The notes below the pieces were generated by a model. That model saw nothing but the letters and a program-made list of their open reading frames with translations, ran no database searches and was not told the DNA's origin. The position numbers and the translations under genes were made by a program. A stretch of DNA of 64,000 nt from DASSUW01 sp963806395 (GTDB lineage Bacteria; Actinomycetota; Thermoleophilia; Solirubrobacterales; Solirubrobacteraceae): assembly GCA_963806395.1 (NCBI GenBank), contig CAWDYI010000014.1, positions 62,001-126,000 of the forward strand. The letters run 5' to 3'. Shown here in pieces: positions 1 through 7,586 of this stretch (position 1 is its first letter; each line of letters opens with the position of its first letter).

Positions 1-2
1 GC

Positions 3-512
3 GCCGGCCGCCCGCGCGGACGGATCGTGTTCGAGGCCAAGAACTCGAAGAAGTCGCGCAAGGAGGCGCTCGCCGAGCTCGACGAGGCGATGAACCAGCG
101 CGCCGCCGACTACGGCGTGTGGGTCGTGCCGTCGGAGGACAAGCTGCCCGCGCGCGCCGTCGCGCTGCGCGAGGTCGGCGGCGACAAGCTGTTCGTGGTC
201 TACGACCCCGAGGACGGCTCGCGCCTGGCGCTCGACGTCGCCTACTCGCTGGCCCGCGCCCGCGTGCTGATGGCCAAGGGCGGCGCCGAGGGACTCGACG
301 CGTCGGCCCTGCGCGCCGAGGTCGAGCGCGCGATGGTCGCGATGGAGGACGTACGCCGGATCAAGAGCCACCTCACCAGCGCGGTCGGGCAGCTCGAGGA
401 CGTCAAGAAGATCGTCGGCGACATGGCGGACCGTGTCCGTGGCCACCTCGAGCTGATCGACGCGATGGTCGCCGCCGCCGGCGACGACGACATCGACGAC
501 GACGAGGGCTAG
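3..512 (+). CDS. C-terminal part of a nuclease-like hypothetical protein
   Basis: The frame is open to the left edge, so only the last about 170 residues are present; a GTG at 27 is inside the reading frame and probably not the true start. The visible part begins with a strand carrying E-x-K (FEAKN), then a helix rich in E/K, then a GVWVV strand. This is the layout of a PD-(D/E)xK nuclease-like fold as in DUF2130-type proteins. A long amphipathic helix follows and the tail is acidic (DDDIDDDEG). Function is not certain; nuclease activity is inferred only from the E-x-K strand. It converges on the downstream hydrolase gene with a 4-bp overlap of stop codons. Confidence 0.7.
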   Translation, partial: AGRPRGRIVFEAKNSKKSRKEALAELDEAMNQRAADYGVWVVPSEDKLPARAVALREVGGDKLFVVYDPEDGSRLALDVAYSLARARVLMAKGGAEGLDASALRAEVERAMVAMEDVRRIKSHLTSAVGQLEDVKKIVGDMADRVRGHLELIDAMVAAAGDDDIDDDEG

Positions 513-1201
513 CCGAGGAGCAGCGCGGCGAGCTCGTCGGGCGCCGCGATCATCGCGTCGTGCCCGCAGGCGAGCTCGGGCATCGGCCAGCCCGCCTCGG
601 CGATCCGCCGCTTGGACTCCTCGAGCACCGCAAGCGCCGGCGTCGTGCAGGAGACGTAGCGCTTGTCGGCGATCCGGTCGGCGGCGCCGGTGAGCGCGAT
701 CGGCTCGACGTACGTGGCGACCGGCTGGGCCGTCAGGCGCGGCTCGACCCACGCGAGATCCGCGTCGGCGACGCCGAGCACGGCGGCAGGAGGAGCGGGC
801 ATCAGATAGCCCGGATCCGCAGCCGCGGCCTCGCGGTACTGCGGGCCGCGCTCGCCCACGTGATCGGCCATCGTCTCGCCGTCGCGCGGTACGAAGCCGT
901 CGACCAGCACGAGCCGGGCGATCGCGCCGGCGTGCTGCTCGGCCACGCCGTACGCCACGAACCCGGCATAGCTGTGGGCGACCAGCACGACATCGGAGAG
1001 GCCTTCGAAGCCGAGGTGGTTGACGACGTCGGTGACGTGCGTGCTGAGATCGACCGCGGCACCCGCCAGATGCTTGCGCTCGCCGAGGCCGGTCAGCGTG
1101 GGCGTCGTGACGCGGTGGCCGGCGGCCGTCAGCCGCGGGACCACGCGATCCCAGCACCAGCCGCCGTGCCAGGCACCGTGGACGAGCACGTACGTGCTCA
1201 T
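509..1201 (-). CDS. alpha/beta-fold hydrolase (esterase-like)
   Basis: A 230-residue cytoplasmic alpha/beta hydrolase of the short esterase type. The N-terminus has the oxyanion-hole strand VLVHGAWHGGWCW. The nucleophile elbow is AHSYAG (Ser in H-S-Y-A-G, a variant of G-x-S-x-G), and the catalytic His is in CGHDAM near the C-terminus. The ATG overlaps the stop of the ABC permease gene as ATGA, so it is translationally coupled and is the third gene of an ABC ATPase-permease-hydrolase operon. The substrate cannot be read from sequence; the linkage suggests a role with the exported compound, which is inference. Confidence 0.85.
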   Translation of the reverse strand: MSTYVLVHGAWHGGWCWDRVVPRLTAAGHRVTTPTLTGLGERKHLAGAAVDLSTHVTDVVNHLGFEGLSDVVLVAHSYAGFVAYGVAEQHAGAIARLVLVDGFVPRDGETMADHVGERGPQYREAAAADPGYLMPAPPAAVLGVADADLAWVEPRLTAQPVATYVEPIALTGAADRIADKRYVSCTTPALAVLEESKRRIAEAGWPMPELACGHDAMIAAPDELAALLLG

Positions 1202-2373
1202 GCGCGCGCCGCCCGCCACGCGTCGCGCAGCTTCAGCGACGAGCCGGTGCGCAGGATCCCGCCGGCGTAGATCCGGGCGGCAAGCGGGATCAGCAGGGCG
1301 GCGCCCACGGCGGTCACGAGGAACGAGGCGACGATCTCCCAGGTCGCCACGTCGCCGGTCACGATTCGCGGCGGCATCGTCATCGGTGCTGTCATCGGGA
1401 TGAACGCCGTGATGTGGGCGAGCGTGCCGTCGGGATCCGACTGCACGGCGAAGGCGAGGAAGAAGGAGACGAGGATGATCAGCGTGAGCGGCGTCATCGT
1501 GCTCTGGAGGTCCTCTTGGCGCGGGACGAGCGCGCCCGCGCAGGCGAATGCGCAGGCGTAGAAGGCGTAGCCGACCACGAACCACGCCAGGGCGAGGCCC
1601 GCGGCGCTCAGGACCGTGCCGTCGACATCGAGCGCGCCCGCGGCGGCCGCCGTTCCCAGGCCGATCACCCCGATCAACAGCAGGTTGCCCAGCCCGAGGA
1701 GCCCGAGCCCGATCACCTTGCCGGCGAGCAGGTGCGAGGGCCGGATCGTCGAGAGCACGACCTCGACCACCCGCGAGGCCTTCTCCTCCACCACGCCGGC
1801 TGCGACCCAGTAGCCGTACGTCAGCAGCTGGCCGTAGAGGATCAGCACGATGAAGAACGTCAGGCCGGCCTTGGCGTCCTCGTCGGGGTCGACGGGCTCC
1901 AGCGTTGTGACCTTCAGCGGGTCCGGGGCGAGGATCTCCTGCGCCCGCTGCTCCGGCACACCGGCATCCGCGAGCGCCTGCGCGGCGCTGACCTGGCGGT
2001 TGGCACCCTGCAGGACCGAGAGAAGCTCATCGGGCGGGTCCTCCTTCGAGGTGATCTCGCGGCCGGTGACCACCGCGTCGAGCGTCCCGTCGGCGACCTT
2101 GACGCGCACCTCGCCGGCGCTCACCTGCACAGCATCGATCCGCACGTCGGTCGCCTCTCCGGCGCTCGCGGCCGCCTCCACGACGGCGAGCTCGGACTGC
2201 TCGACGTAGCCGACCGTGTACGTCTCGTCGTCGCCGCCGAAGACCGACGACAGGCCGATCACGAGCACGATGATCGCCACGTTGACGCCGGTCGACACGA
2301 GGAACGACTTCTCACGCACTCGCTCGCGCATCTCGCGCTGGACCACGAGCCCGACCGCCTCACGCCCCCTCAC
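1198..2373 (-). CDS. ABC-2 type transporter permease (NatB-like)
   Basis: A 391-residue membrane protein starting at GTG 2373, which overlaps the ATPase stop as GTGA. One N-terminal membrane helix (VNVAIIVLVIGLSSV) is followed by a large extracytoplasmic domain of roughly 150 residues, then five or six membrane helices with the intracellular loop GVVEEKASRVVEVVLST typical of ABC-2/NatB permeases. It is the membrane partner of the ATPase encoded immediately upstream, probably an exporter. The family includes Na+ efflux and drug exporters; the substrate here is unknown. An upstream in-frame extension runs inside the ATPase gene and is rejected. Confidence 0.9.
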   Translation of the reverse strand: MRGREAVGLVVQREMRERVREKSFLVSTGVNVAIIVLVIGLSSVFGGDDETYTVGYVEQSELAVVEAAASAGEATDVRIDAVQVSAGEVRVKVADGTLDAVVTGREITSKEDPPDELLSVLQGANRQVSAAQALADAGVPEQRAQEILAPDPLKVTTLEPVDPDEDAKAGLTFFIVLILYGQLLTYGYWVAAGVVEEKASRVVEVVLSTIRPSHLLAGKVIGLGLLGLGNLLLIGVIGLGTAAAAGALDVDGTVLSAAGLALAWFVVGYAFYACAFACAGALVPRQEDLQSTMTPLTLIILVSFFLAFAVQSDPDGTLAHITAFIPMTAPMTMPPRIVTGDVATWEIVASFLVTAVGAALLIPLAARIYAGGILRTGSSLKLRDAWRAARA

Positions 2374-3269
2374 GCGGCGACCGCCTCTCGGAACAGGTCG
2401 GTCAGCGTCGGCCGCTCGTGGCTGAAGTAGGTCACCGAGCCGGCCGCCCGCGCTGCGTCGAGCACGGCGTCGGGCAGGACGCCGTCCTGCAACGCCACGA
2501 GCATGCCGCGCGGGTCGCGGCCGACCTCCTCGGCGCCCGGCACGCGCGCGAGCCACGCACCGTCGTCGCCCGCGCCGTCGACCTTGATGCGCACACGGCG
2601 CCGCTCGGCGCCCCGGTCGCGCAGATCCTCAACCCGGCCGGACGCCACCAGGCGCCCGTCCTTGATGATCGCCACCGCCTCGCAGAGGCGCTCGACCAGC
2701 TCGAGCTGGTGCGAGGAGAAGACCACCGGCACACCGCCCGCGGCATAGTCGGCGAGCACGCCCGACAGCACGTCCACGCCGACCGGATCGAGACCGGAGA
2801 ACGGCTCGTCGAGCACGAGCAGCTCGGGGTCGTGCACCATCGCCGCGGCCAACTGCACGCGCTGCTGGTTGCCGAGCGAGAGCTGCTCGACACGGTCGCC
2901 GGCGCGCTCGGTCAGGCCGAGGCGCTCGATCCAGCGATCGGCAGCGGCCTGCGCGCTCGCCGCGCGGTTGCCGTGCAGCCGGCCGAAGTACACGAGCTGG
3001 TCGCGCACGCGCATCTTCGGGTACAGGCCGCGCTCCTCGGGCATGTAGCCGAACCGCGCGCGGGTCTCGAAGTCGACCGGGCGCCCGCGGAACAGCACCT
3101 CGCCGCGATCCGGCGCGAGCACGCCGAGCACGATCCGCATCGTCGTGGTCTTGCCGGCGCCGTTGGGTCCGACGAACCCGAACATCTGGCCCGCCTCGAC
3201 GGTGAACGACACGCCGTCCAGCGCGACGACGTCACCGTACCTCCGGGCGAGCTCCCGCAGCTCGAGCAA
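2370..3269 (-). CDS. ABC transporter ATP-binding protein (NatA-like)
   Basis: A 299-residue ABC ATPase. Walker A GPNGAGKTT lies at residues 34-42, the signature LSLGNQQ at 130-136, Walker B LLVLDEP at 150-156, and the H-loop is in FSSHQ. About 80 extra C-terminal residues match the DUF4162 tail of NatA-type exporters. The signature has N where most families have G (LSxGNQQ), which is normal for this subgroup. The start is TTG at 3269, 7 bases after the preceding stop; no ATG or GTG is available upstream in frame. It powers the permease encoded downstream. Confidence 0.92.
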   Translation of the reverse strand: MLELRELARRYGDVVALDGVSFTVEAGQMFGFVGPNGAGKTTTMRIVLGVLAPDRGEVLFRGRPVDFETRARFGYMPEERGLYPKMRVRDQLVYFGRLHGNRAASAQAAADRWIERLGLTERAGDRVEQLSLGNQQRVQLAAAMVHDPELLVLDEPFSGLDPVGVDVLSGVLADYAAGGVPVVFSSHQLELVERLCEAVAIIKDGRLVASGRVEDLRDRGAERRRVRIKVDGAGDDGAWLARVPGAEEVGRDPRGMLVALQDGVLPDAVLDAARAAGSVTYFSHERPTLTDLFREAVAA

Positions 3270-3276
3270 GCTCGAT

Positions 3277-3741
3277 CTAGCCGACTTCGGCCGGCTCGTC
3301 GCGGCCCTGGAGCCGCTCGCGCCCGCGCTGCACAGCCGCGATGAACTTCGAGAGGTTGACCTCGAGCGTGTTCAGGATCTCGTCGGCGTAGTCCTCCGCG
3401 CCGAGCCTGATCTCCCGCTCACGGCCGCGAGCGTCCTCGATGATCTCCTCCGCAGCGCGCTCGGCGTTGCGGGTCACCTCCTGCTGCGAGACCATCTGTG
3501 TCTGGCGCTCGCGCGCCTCCTTGACGATCCGCTCGGCCTCCCGCTTGGCCTCGGCGAGCATCTCCTGACGTTCCTTGACGATCCAGCGCGCCTGCTTGAT
3601 CTCCTCGGGGATCGTGGCGCGCATCTGGTCGAGGATGTCGTAGATCTCCTCCTTGTCCACGCGCACCTGGTCCGTCAGCGGGACCTGCTTGGCGTTGTGG
3701 ACTAGGTCGTCCAGCTTGTCGATGAGTACCAGGACGTCCAT
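3277..3741 (-). CDS. SepIVA/DivIVA-like coiled-coil protein
   Basis: A 154-residue soluble protein dominated by a charged coiled coil (about residues 45-140) with repeated E-A-x-R-I heptads. The N-terminal segment (VLVLIDKLDDLVHNAK) resembles that of actinobacterial DivIVA-like proteins. The position just downstream of coaD and rsmD is the neighbourhood in which mycobacteria carry the septation protein SepIVA, and homologues are often misnamed ATP synthase subunit B. A role in septum or envelope organisation is inferred from this context and from the coiled coil; no catalytic motif is seen. ATG start at 3741, 16 bp after the coaD stop. Confidence 0.75.
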   Translation of the reverse strand: MDVLVLIDKLDDLVHNAKQVPLTDQVRVDKEEIYDILDQMRATIPEEIKQARWIVKERQEMLAEAKREAERIVKEARERQTQMVSQQEVTRNAERAAEEIIEDARGREREIRLGAEDYADEILNTLEVNLSKFIAAVQRGRERLQGRDEPAEVG

Positions 3742-3757
3742 GGCGCTCCCTGTTTCG

Positions 3758-4255
3758 TCAGCGGCTCAGCGCTTCCTTCAAGCGCTGAGCAACCGGCTCC
3801 GGGACAAGATCGGAGACATCGCCCCCGAATGTGGCGATCTCCTTCACTCCGCTCGAGGAGAGGAAACTGTACTGCGGCGAGGCCATCAGGTAGACCGACT
3901 CGACATCCGGAGCGAGTTGGCGGTTGAGCTGATTCATCTCCAACTCGTACTCGAAGTCCGAGATTGCGCGCAATCCCTTGACGATCGCCTTGGCTCCGTG
4001 ATCGCGCGCAAACTCGACCACGAGGTTCGAAAACGGCTCGACGCGCACGTTCGGCAGGTGCCCCGTCGCGCCTTCGATGAACGAGATCCGGTCGTCGGCG
4101 CTGAACAGCGCGTGGCTCTTGCGCATCGACGCGTTCACGACCGCCACGATCAGCTCGTCGAACATCTCCGAGGCGCGCGTGATGACGTCGACGTGCCCAT
4201 GCGTAATGGGGTCGTAGGAGCCGGGACAGACGGCGATGCGGGGGTCAGGGACCAT
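3758..4255 (-). CDS. coaD: phosphopantetheine adenylyltransferase
   Basis: CoaD converts 4'-phosphopantetheine and ATP to dephospho-CoA, the penultimate step of coenzyme A synthesis. The protein of about 165 residues has the nucleotidyltransferase T/H-x-G-H motif (THGH, residues 18-21) and the C-terminal SFLSSSGVKEIA motif equivalent to the ISSTxxR signature. The start is ATG 4255, giving MVPDPRIAVCPGSYDP; this overlaps the rsmD stop by 11 bp. An upstream ATG at 4324 would add 23 residues absent from the family. Confidence 0.96.
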   Translation of the reverse strand: MVPDPRIAVCPGSYDPITHGHVDVITRASEMFDELIVAVVNASMRKSHALFSADDRISFIEGATGHLPNVRVEPFSNLVVEFARDHGAKAIVKGLRAISDFEYELEMNQLNRQLAPDVESVYLMASPQYSFLSSSGVKEIATFGGDVSDLVPEPVAQRLKEALSR

Positions 4256-4778
4256 GGATGCGGATGAGAGTGTCGCCGTAGCGGCGTTCGTCGAATAGGG
4301 GAAGGCCAAGCTCGAGCGGGGCACGGCGATCGCTCTCGGCGACCACCGCCGCGCCGGGAGCGAGCACGGCCGGCAAGGCCGCCGTCAACTCATCCCCCAA
4401 GCGCCCCGCCAGCCGGTATGGCGGGTCGAGGAACACAAGATCGTAGTAACGCGCGGCCGCCGATGCGCTGCGGAGGAACCTCCGGGCGTCCGAGCGGCGC
4501 ACCTGCGCCTCTGCGCCGAGCGCCTCGAGGTTGGCCCGAACGGCGCGCAGAGCGGCCGGTGCGCTGTCCACGAACGTCACCACCGCGGCGCCCCGCGACA
4601 GTGCTTCGATGCCCAGCGCGCCCGATCCCGCGAACAGGTCGAGCACGCGCGCGCCCGGCACCCGATCGGCGAGCACGGAGAACAGCGCCTCGCGCACGCG
4701 GTCGGAGGTCGGGCGCGTGGCGTCGCCGGGCGGTGCCTGAAGCCGCCGCCCACCCCAGCGGCCGGCGATCACGCGCAT
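4245..4778 (-). CDS. rsmD: 16S rRNA (guanine(966)-N2)-methyltransferase
   Basis: A 177-residue class I SAM methyltransferase. The SAM-binding motif is VLDLFAGSGALGIEAL (about residues 45-60) and the catalytic motif DPPY is near residue 118. RsmD methylates G966 of 16S rRNA during 30S assembly. The N-terminus RVIAGRWGGRRL and the following TRPTSDRVREALFS are characteristic of the family. The gene heads the rsmD-coaD-sepIVA-like operon and is divergent from the M14 peptidase gene. Confidence 0.95.
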   Translation of the reverse strand: MRVIAGRWGGRRLQAPPGDATRPTSDRVREALFSVLADRVPGARVLDLFAGSGALGIEALSRGAAVVTFVDSAPAALRAVRANLEALGAEAQVRRSDARRFLRSASAAARYYDLVFLDPPYRLAGRLGDELTAALPAVLAPGAAVVAESDRRAPLELGLPLFDERRYGDTLIRIHGP

Positions 4779-4858
4779 GACGCGATTGTCTCAGGCGTGT
4801 AGTGAAGTCAACGGCGAGCGCTTGCCATGACCGGCTTGCGTGAGATCCTGCCGTGACC

Positions 4859-4880
4859 GGCGCGTCGACGGGGACGCGCC
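4859..4880 (+). promoter_or_regulatory. hairpin in the leader of the M14 peptidase gene
   Basis: GGCGCGTC pairs perfectly with GACGCGCC across a 6-base loop, ending just before an ATG at 4881. It makes that ATG a poor start and supports the ATG at 4899, which is preceded by GGGAGG. Any regulatory role is inference. Confidence 0.4.
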
Positions 4881-4898
4881 ATGTCAGTGGGAGGCGGG

Positions 4899-7544
4899 AT
4901 GTTCCTCAGATCCGTGCGGGGGCGCCTGCGTGGCCGTGCCGCAGCGCTTACTGCCTGCGGCGCGCTGGGCGCCGCGCTGCTCGCCGGCGCGCCGGCGTGG
5001 GCACAGGACCCGGAGCCGGCGAGCGTCGTCGAGGTCCAGGTGTCCGACCGCGCCGAGCTCGATCGGCTCGTCGACAGCGCGTCCGACGTCACCGAGCACG
5101 TCGAGTCGCGCGACGGGCGCAAGTACGTCCAGATCGTGACCACGGAGTCCGAGCTCGCGCTGCTCCGCGCACAGGGCTTCCAGATCGGCCGCACGCTCGA
5201 CACCGAGCGCCAGATGAAGGCACGGCAGCGAGGCGCCGAGCGCCAGCTGCGGGCCGCCGCCGACTTCGACGGCATCGAGCAGAACGTCGCCGAGGGCGAG
5301 CACATCAAGATCCTGCGCGCCGACCACTTCACGAACCTCGATACGCAGCGGTTCATCTCGGTCGAGGCCAAGAGCGACGCCGGCGCGACCGACGCGCTGA
5401 CCGTGCGCTGGGACTCCGGGCCCGGCACGGAGATGGGGTCCGGCGGCTCGGCGCCCCTGGATCCGTTCGTCGATGCCGGCAAGTACCTCTACCACCGCGA
5501 CCAGATCTCGGTCGCCGTACGGCCGGACAAGGTCGAGGTCGTCTCCAGCGCCACGACCGAGCGGCTCGTCGGAAGCGTCGAGGACTGGGCGCCGCCGACC
5601 GACGAGACGGGGAATCCTGAGCTGGTCGACTTCGTCGACGGCTACCTCGACCCGACGCAGGCCTACGACCGCATCAAGCAGCTCGCCCGCGACCATCCGA
5701 ACCTCGCCGAGATCGTCGAGCTGCCGTATCTGACGAACGGCTACCGCCGCAAGTCGATGGCGCAGTTCGGGATCGCCTCCGGCGCCGGGGCGGCGCCCGG
5801 CTCGGTCGTGATCGTCGAGTCCAAGAACTACGGGTCCGAGGGCGGCGACAACGTCAAGGTCACGCTCCGCAACCCCGGCACGGCGAACGCGCCGCTGACC
5901 GTGAGCGTCAACCGCGACACGATCGTGGTCGATCTCGCGACCAACGCCGACAGCGCCCCGGTCAGCACGGCCAAGCAGGTCGTCGACGCCATCAACGCAC
6001 GCTCGGGCAGCCCGGCGATCGCGTTCACGTACCGCGGCAGCGTCGGTGACGGCGCAGTCGCCCCGGCGCCGGAGACCCGGCTCGAGGACAACCTCAACGC
6101 GCCTGCGCACGTCTCGCGCAAGCCGCACCCGATGTGGGCGATCCGGATCGGGAGCGACCGCTCCGGCGACAAGATCGGCGTCTACGCCTACGCGCAGGAG
6201 CACGCCCGCGAGTGGGTCGGCCCGCTGGTGGCGGTGGAGACCGCCGAGCGCCTCGTGCGCAACTACGCGGTCAACCCGGACGTGCGCGAGCTGCTGGACA
6301 ACGTGGAGGTCTTCGTCCTGCCGTCCAGCAACCCGGACGGCGGTCACTACTCGTTCTACGACTTCACGGGCCAGCGCAAGAACATGATCGACTACTGCGA
6401 CGACGCCAACGGCGATCCCGCCCGGCGCAACCAGTGGGGCGTCGATCTCAATCGCAACTACTCCGTCGGGACCTACTTCGACGGCTACGTCGGCGGCTCG
6501 GGCAGCTGCACGAGCGGCAACTTCTCGGGGCCGTTCGAGTACTCCGAGGCCGAGACCAAGAACGTCGAGTGGATCGCCGACAGCTTCCCGAACATCCGGT
6601 TCTCGATGAACATCCACTCCTCCGGCAACTTCTTCATGTGGCCGCCGGGGGCGTACACGCCGGAGCGGGTGACGCTGCCGCGCCCGACGCTCGGGCAGGA
6701 GAGCTACTTCTGGGGGTCCGCGGGCCGCGTCGTCGGCGCGATCCGCAATTGGCGCAATCTCACGGTCGAGCCCGGTCAGACGGGTCCGGTGGCCGACGTC
6801 CTGTACTCGGCGGCCGGCAACTCGGGCGACGAGCTCTGGTACGAGAACGGCATCTACGGGTGGGACTTCGAGATCGGGACGAGCTTCCAGCCCGCCTGGC
6901 CGGAGGCCCACAACGTCGCGATGGAGTTCTCCAACGGCCTCTATGAGCTGGTGAAGATCGCCGGGGACTTCGCGTCCGACGGCGAGGCGCCGACGTCCGA
7001 GCTCGACCTGCGGCCCTCGGCCGATGGGACCAAGGCCAAGCTGAAGTTCGTCGGGGACGAGCCGGCGACGGTGTACTACCGGCTCGACGGGCGCAGGCCG
7101 ACGTACGACAACGCGACGATGTACGTCGGAGCGGGCGACCGCGAAGGCGGGGAGACGATCGTGCTCGACGCCACCACGACGGTGACGTGGTTTGCCGTCG
7201 ACGCCGCCGGCAACGTCGAGCGCAACTACAAGCCCGACCCCGGCAGCGTGTCGAACCTCTACCGGCGGCAGACCGTGCAGGTGCCGCTACCGGCGGGCAC
7301 GGCACCCGTGGTCGCCCCGGCACCGGTGTCGGCGCCGGCGGTCAAGCCGCCGGCGTCGACGACGACGCGGGCGGTGACGACGCCGAAGGCCAAGCCCAGT
7401 GCGGCCAAGAGCAAGGCAGCCAAGCGCAAGGCCGCGAAGCGCAAGGCGGCAAAGCGGCGGGCGGCGAAGCGGCGCGCGGCGAAGCGCAAGGCCGCCCGGC
7501 GCCGGGCCGCAGAGCGCCGCGCGGCGCACCGGCGGTCGCGCTGA
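4899..7544 (+). CDS. secreted M14 zinc carboxypeptidase with Lys/Ala-rich tail
   Basis: An exported metallocarboxypeptidase of about 880 residues. It has an Arg-rich signal peptide ending AWA-QD. The catalytic M14 domain has Zn ligands H435 and E438 (EHAREW) and H573 (MNIHSSG), the substrate-binding GVDLNRNYS, and the general base E658 (WDFEIG). A beta domain resembling the chitobiase C-terminal fold follows (YYRLDGRRPTYDN, WFAVDAAGNVE). The last about 60 residues are repeats of AKRKA/AKRRA, strongly basic, possibly for binding acidic wall polymer or DNA. Start chosen at 4899 because GGGAGG lies 4 bases upstream; an ATG at 4881 would add six residues. Role: extracellular protein or peptide degradation. 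Confidence 0.92.
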   Translation: MFLRSVRGRLRGRAAALTACGALGAALLAGAPAWAQDPEPASVVEVQVSDRAELDRLVDSASDVTEHVESRDGRKYVQIVTTESELALLRAQGFQIGRTLDTERQMKARQRGAERQLRAAADFDGIEQNVAEGEHIKILRADHFTNLDTQRFISVEAKSDAGATDALTVRWDSGPGTEMGSGGSAPLDPFVDAGKYLYHRDQISVAVRPDKVEVVSSATTERLVGSVEDWAPPTDETGNPELVDFVDGYLDPTQAYDRIKQLARDHPNLAEIVELPYLTNGYRRKSMAQFGIASGAGAAPGSVVIVESKNYGSEGGDNVKVTLRNPGTANAPLTVSVNRDTIVVDLATNADSAPVSTAKQVVDAINARSGSPAIAFTYRGSVGDGAVAPAPETRLEDNLNAPAHVSRKPHPMWAIRIGSDRSGDKIGVYAYAQEHAREWVGPLVAVETAERLVRNYAVNPDVRELLDNVEVFVLPSSNPDGGHYSFYDFTGQRKNMIDYCDDANGDPARRNQWGVDLNRNYSVGTYFDGYVGGSGSCTSGNFSGPFEYSEAETKNVEWIADSFPNIRFSMNIHSSGNFFMWPPGAYTPERVTLPRPTLGQESYFWGSAGRVVGAIRNWRNLTVEPGQTGPVADVLYSAAGNSGDELWYENGIYGWDFEIGTSFQPAWPEAHNVAMEFSNGLYELVKIAGDFASDGEAPTSELDLRPSADGTKAKLKFVGDEPATVYYRLDGRRPTYDNATMYVGAGDREGGETIVLDATTTVTWFAVDAAGNVERNYKPDPGSVSNLYRRQTVQVPLPAGTAPVVAPAPVSAPAVKPPASTTTRAVTTPKAKPSAAKSKAAKRKAAKRKAAKRRAAKRRAAKRKAARRRAAERRAAHRRSR

Positions 7545-7554
7545 TCGATGCAGT

Positions 7555-7583
7555 GGCTCCGGCCCCCATGCGGGGCCGGAGCC
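7555..7583. terminator. bidirectional terminator between the M14 peptidase gene and recG
   Basis: A perfect 12-bp inverted repeat (GGCTCCGGCCCC / GGGGCCGGAGCC) with a 5-base loop lies 10 bases after the peptidase stop and 3 bases from the recG stop, between converging genes. There is no clear U-tract on either side. Confidence 0.8.
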
Positions 7584-7586
7584 GCT

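Noticed and set aside
119..1270. Long Arg-rich open frames opposite or beside real genes, for example 119-1270
   Set aside because: They are GC-driven shadow frames with low-complexity Arg/Pro/Ala composition and no domain, overlapping genes with clear motifs.
4821..4860. Direct repeat TGACCGGC before the M14 peptidase gene as an operator
   Set aside because: Two 8-mers 26 bp apart are not convincing without conservation.
7382..7541. DNA repeat region in the carboxypeptidase tail as a mobile or VNTR element
   Set aside because: The repeat is explained by the Lys/Ala codon repetition inside the reading frame.
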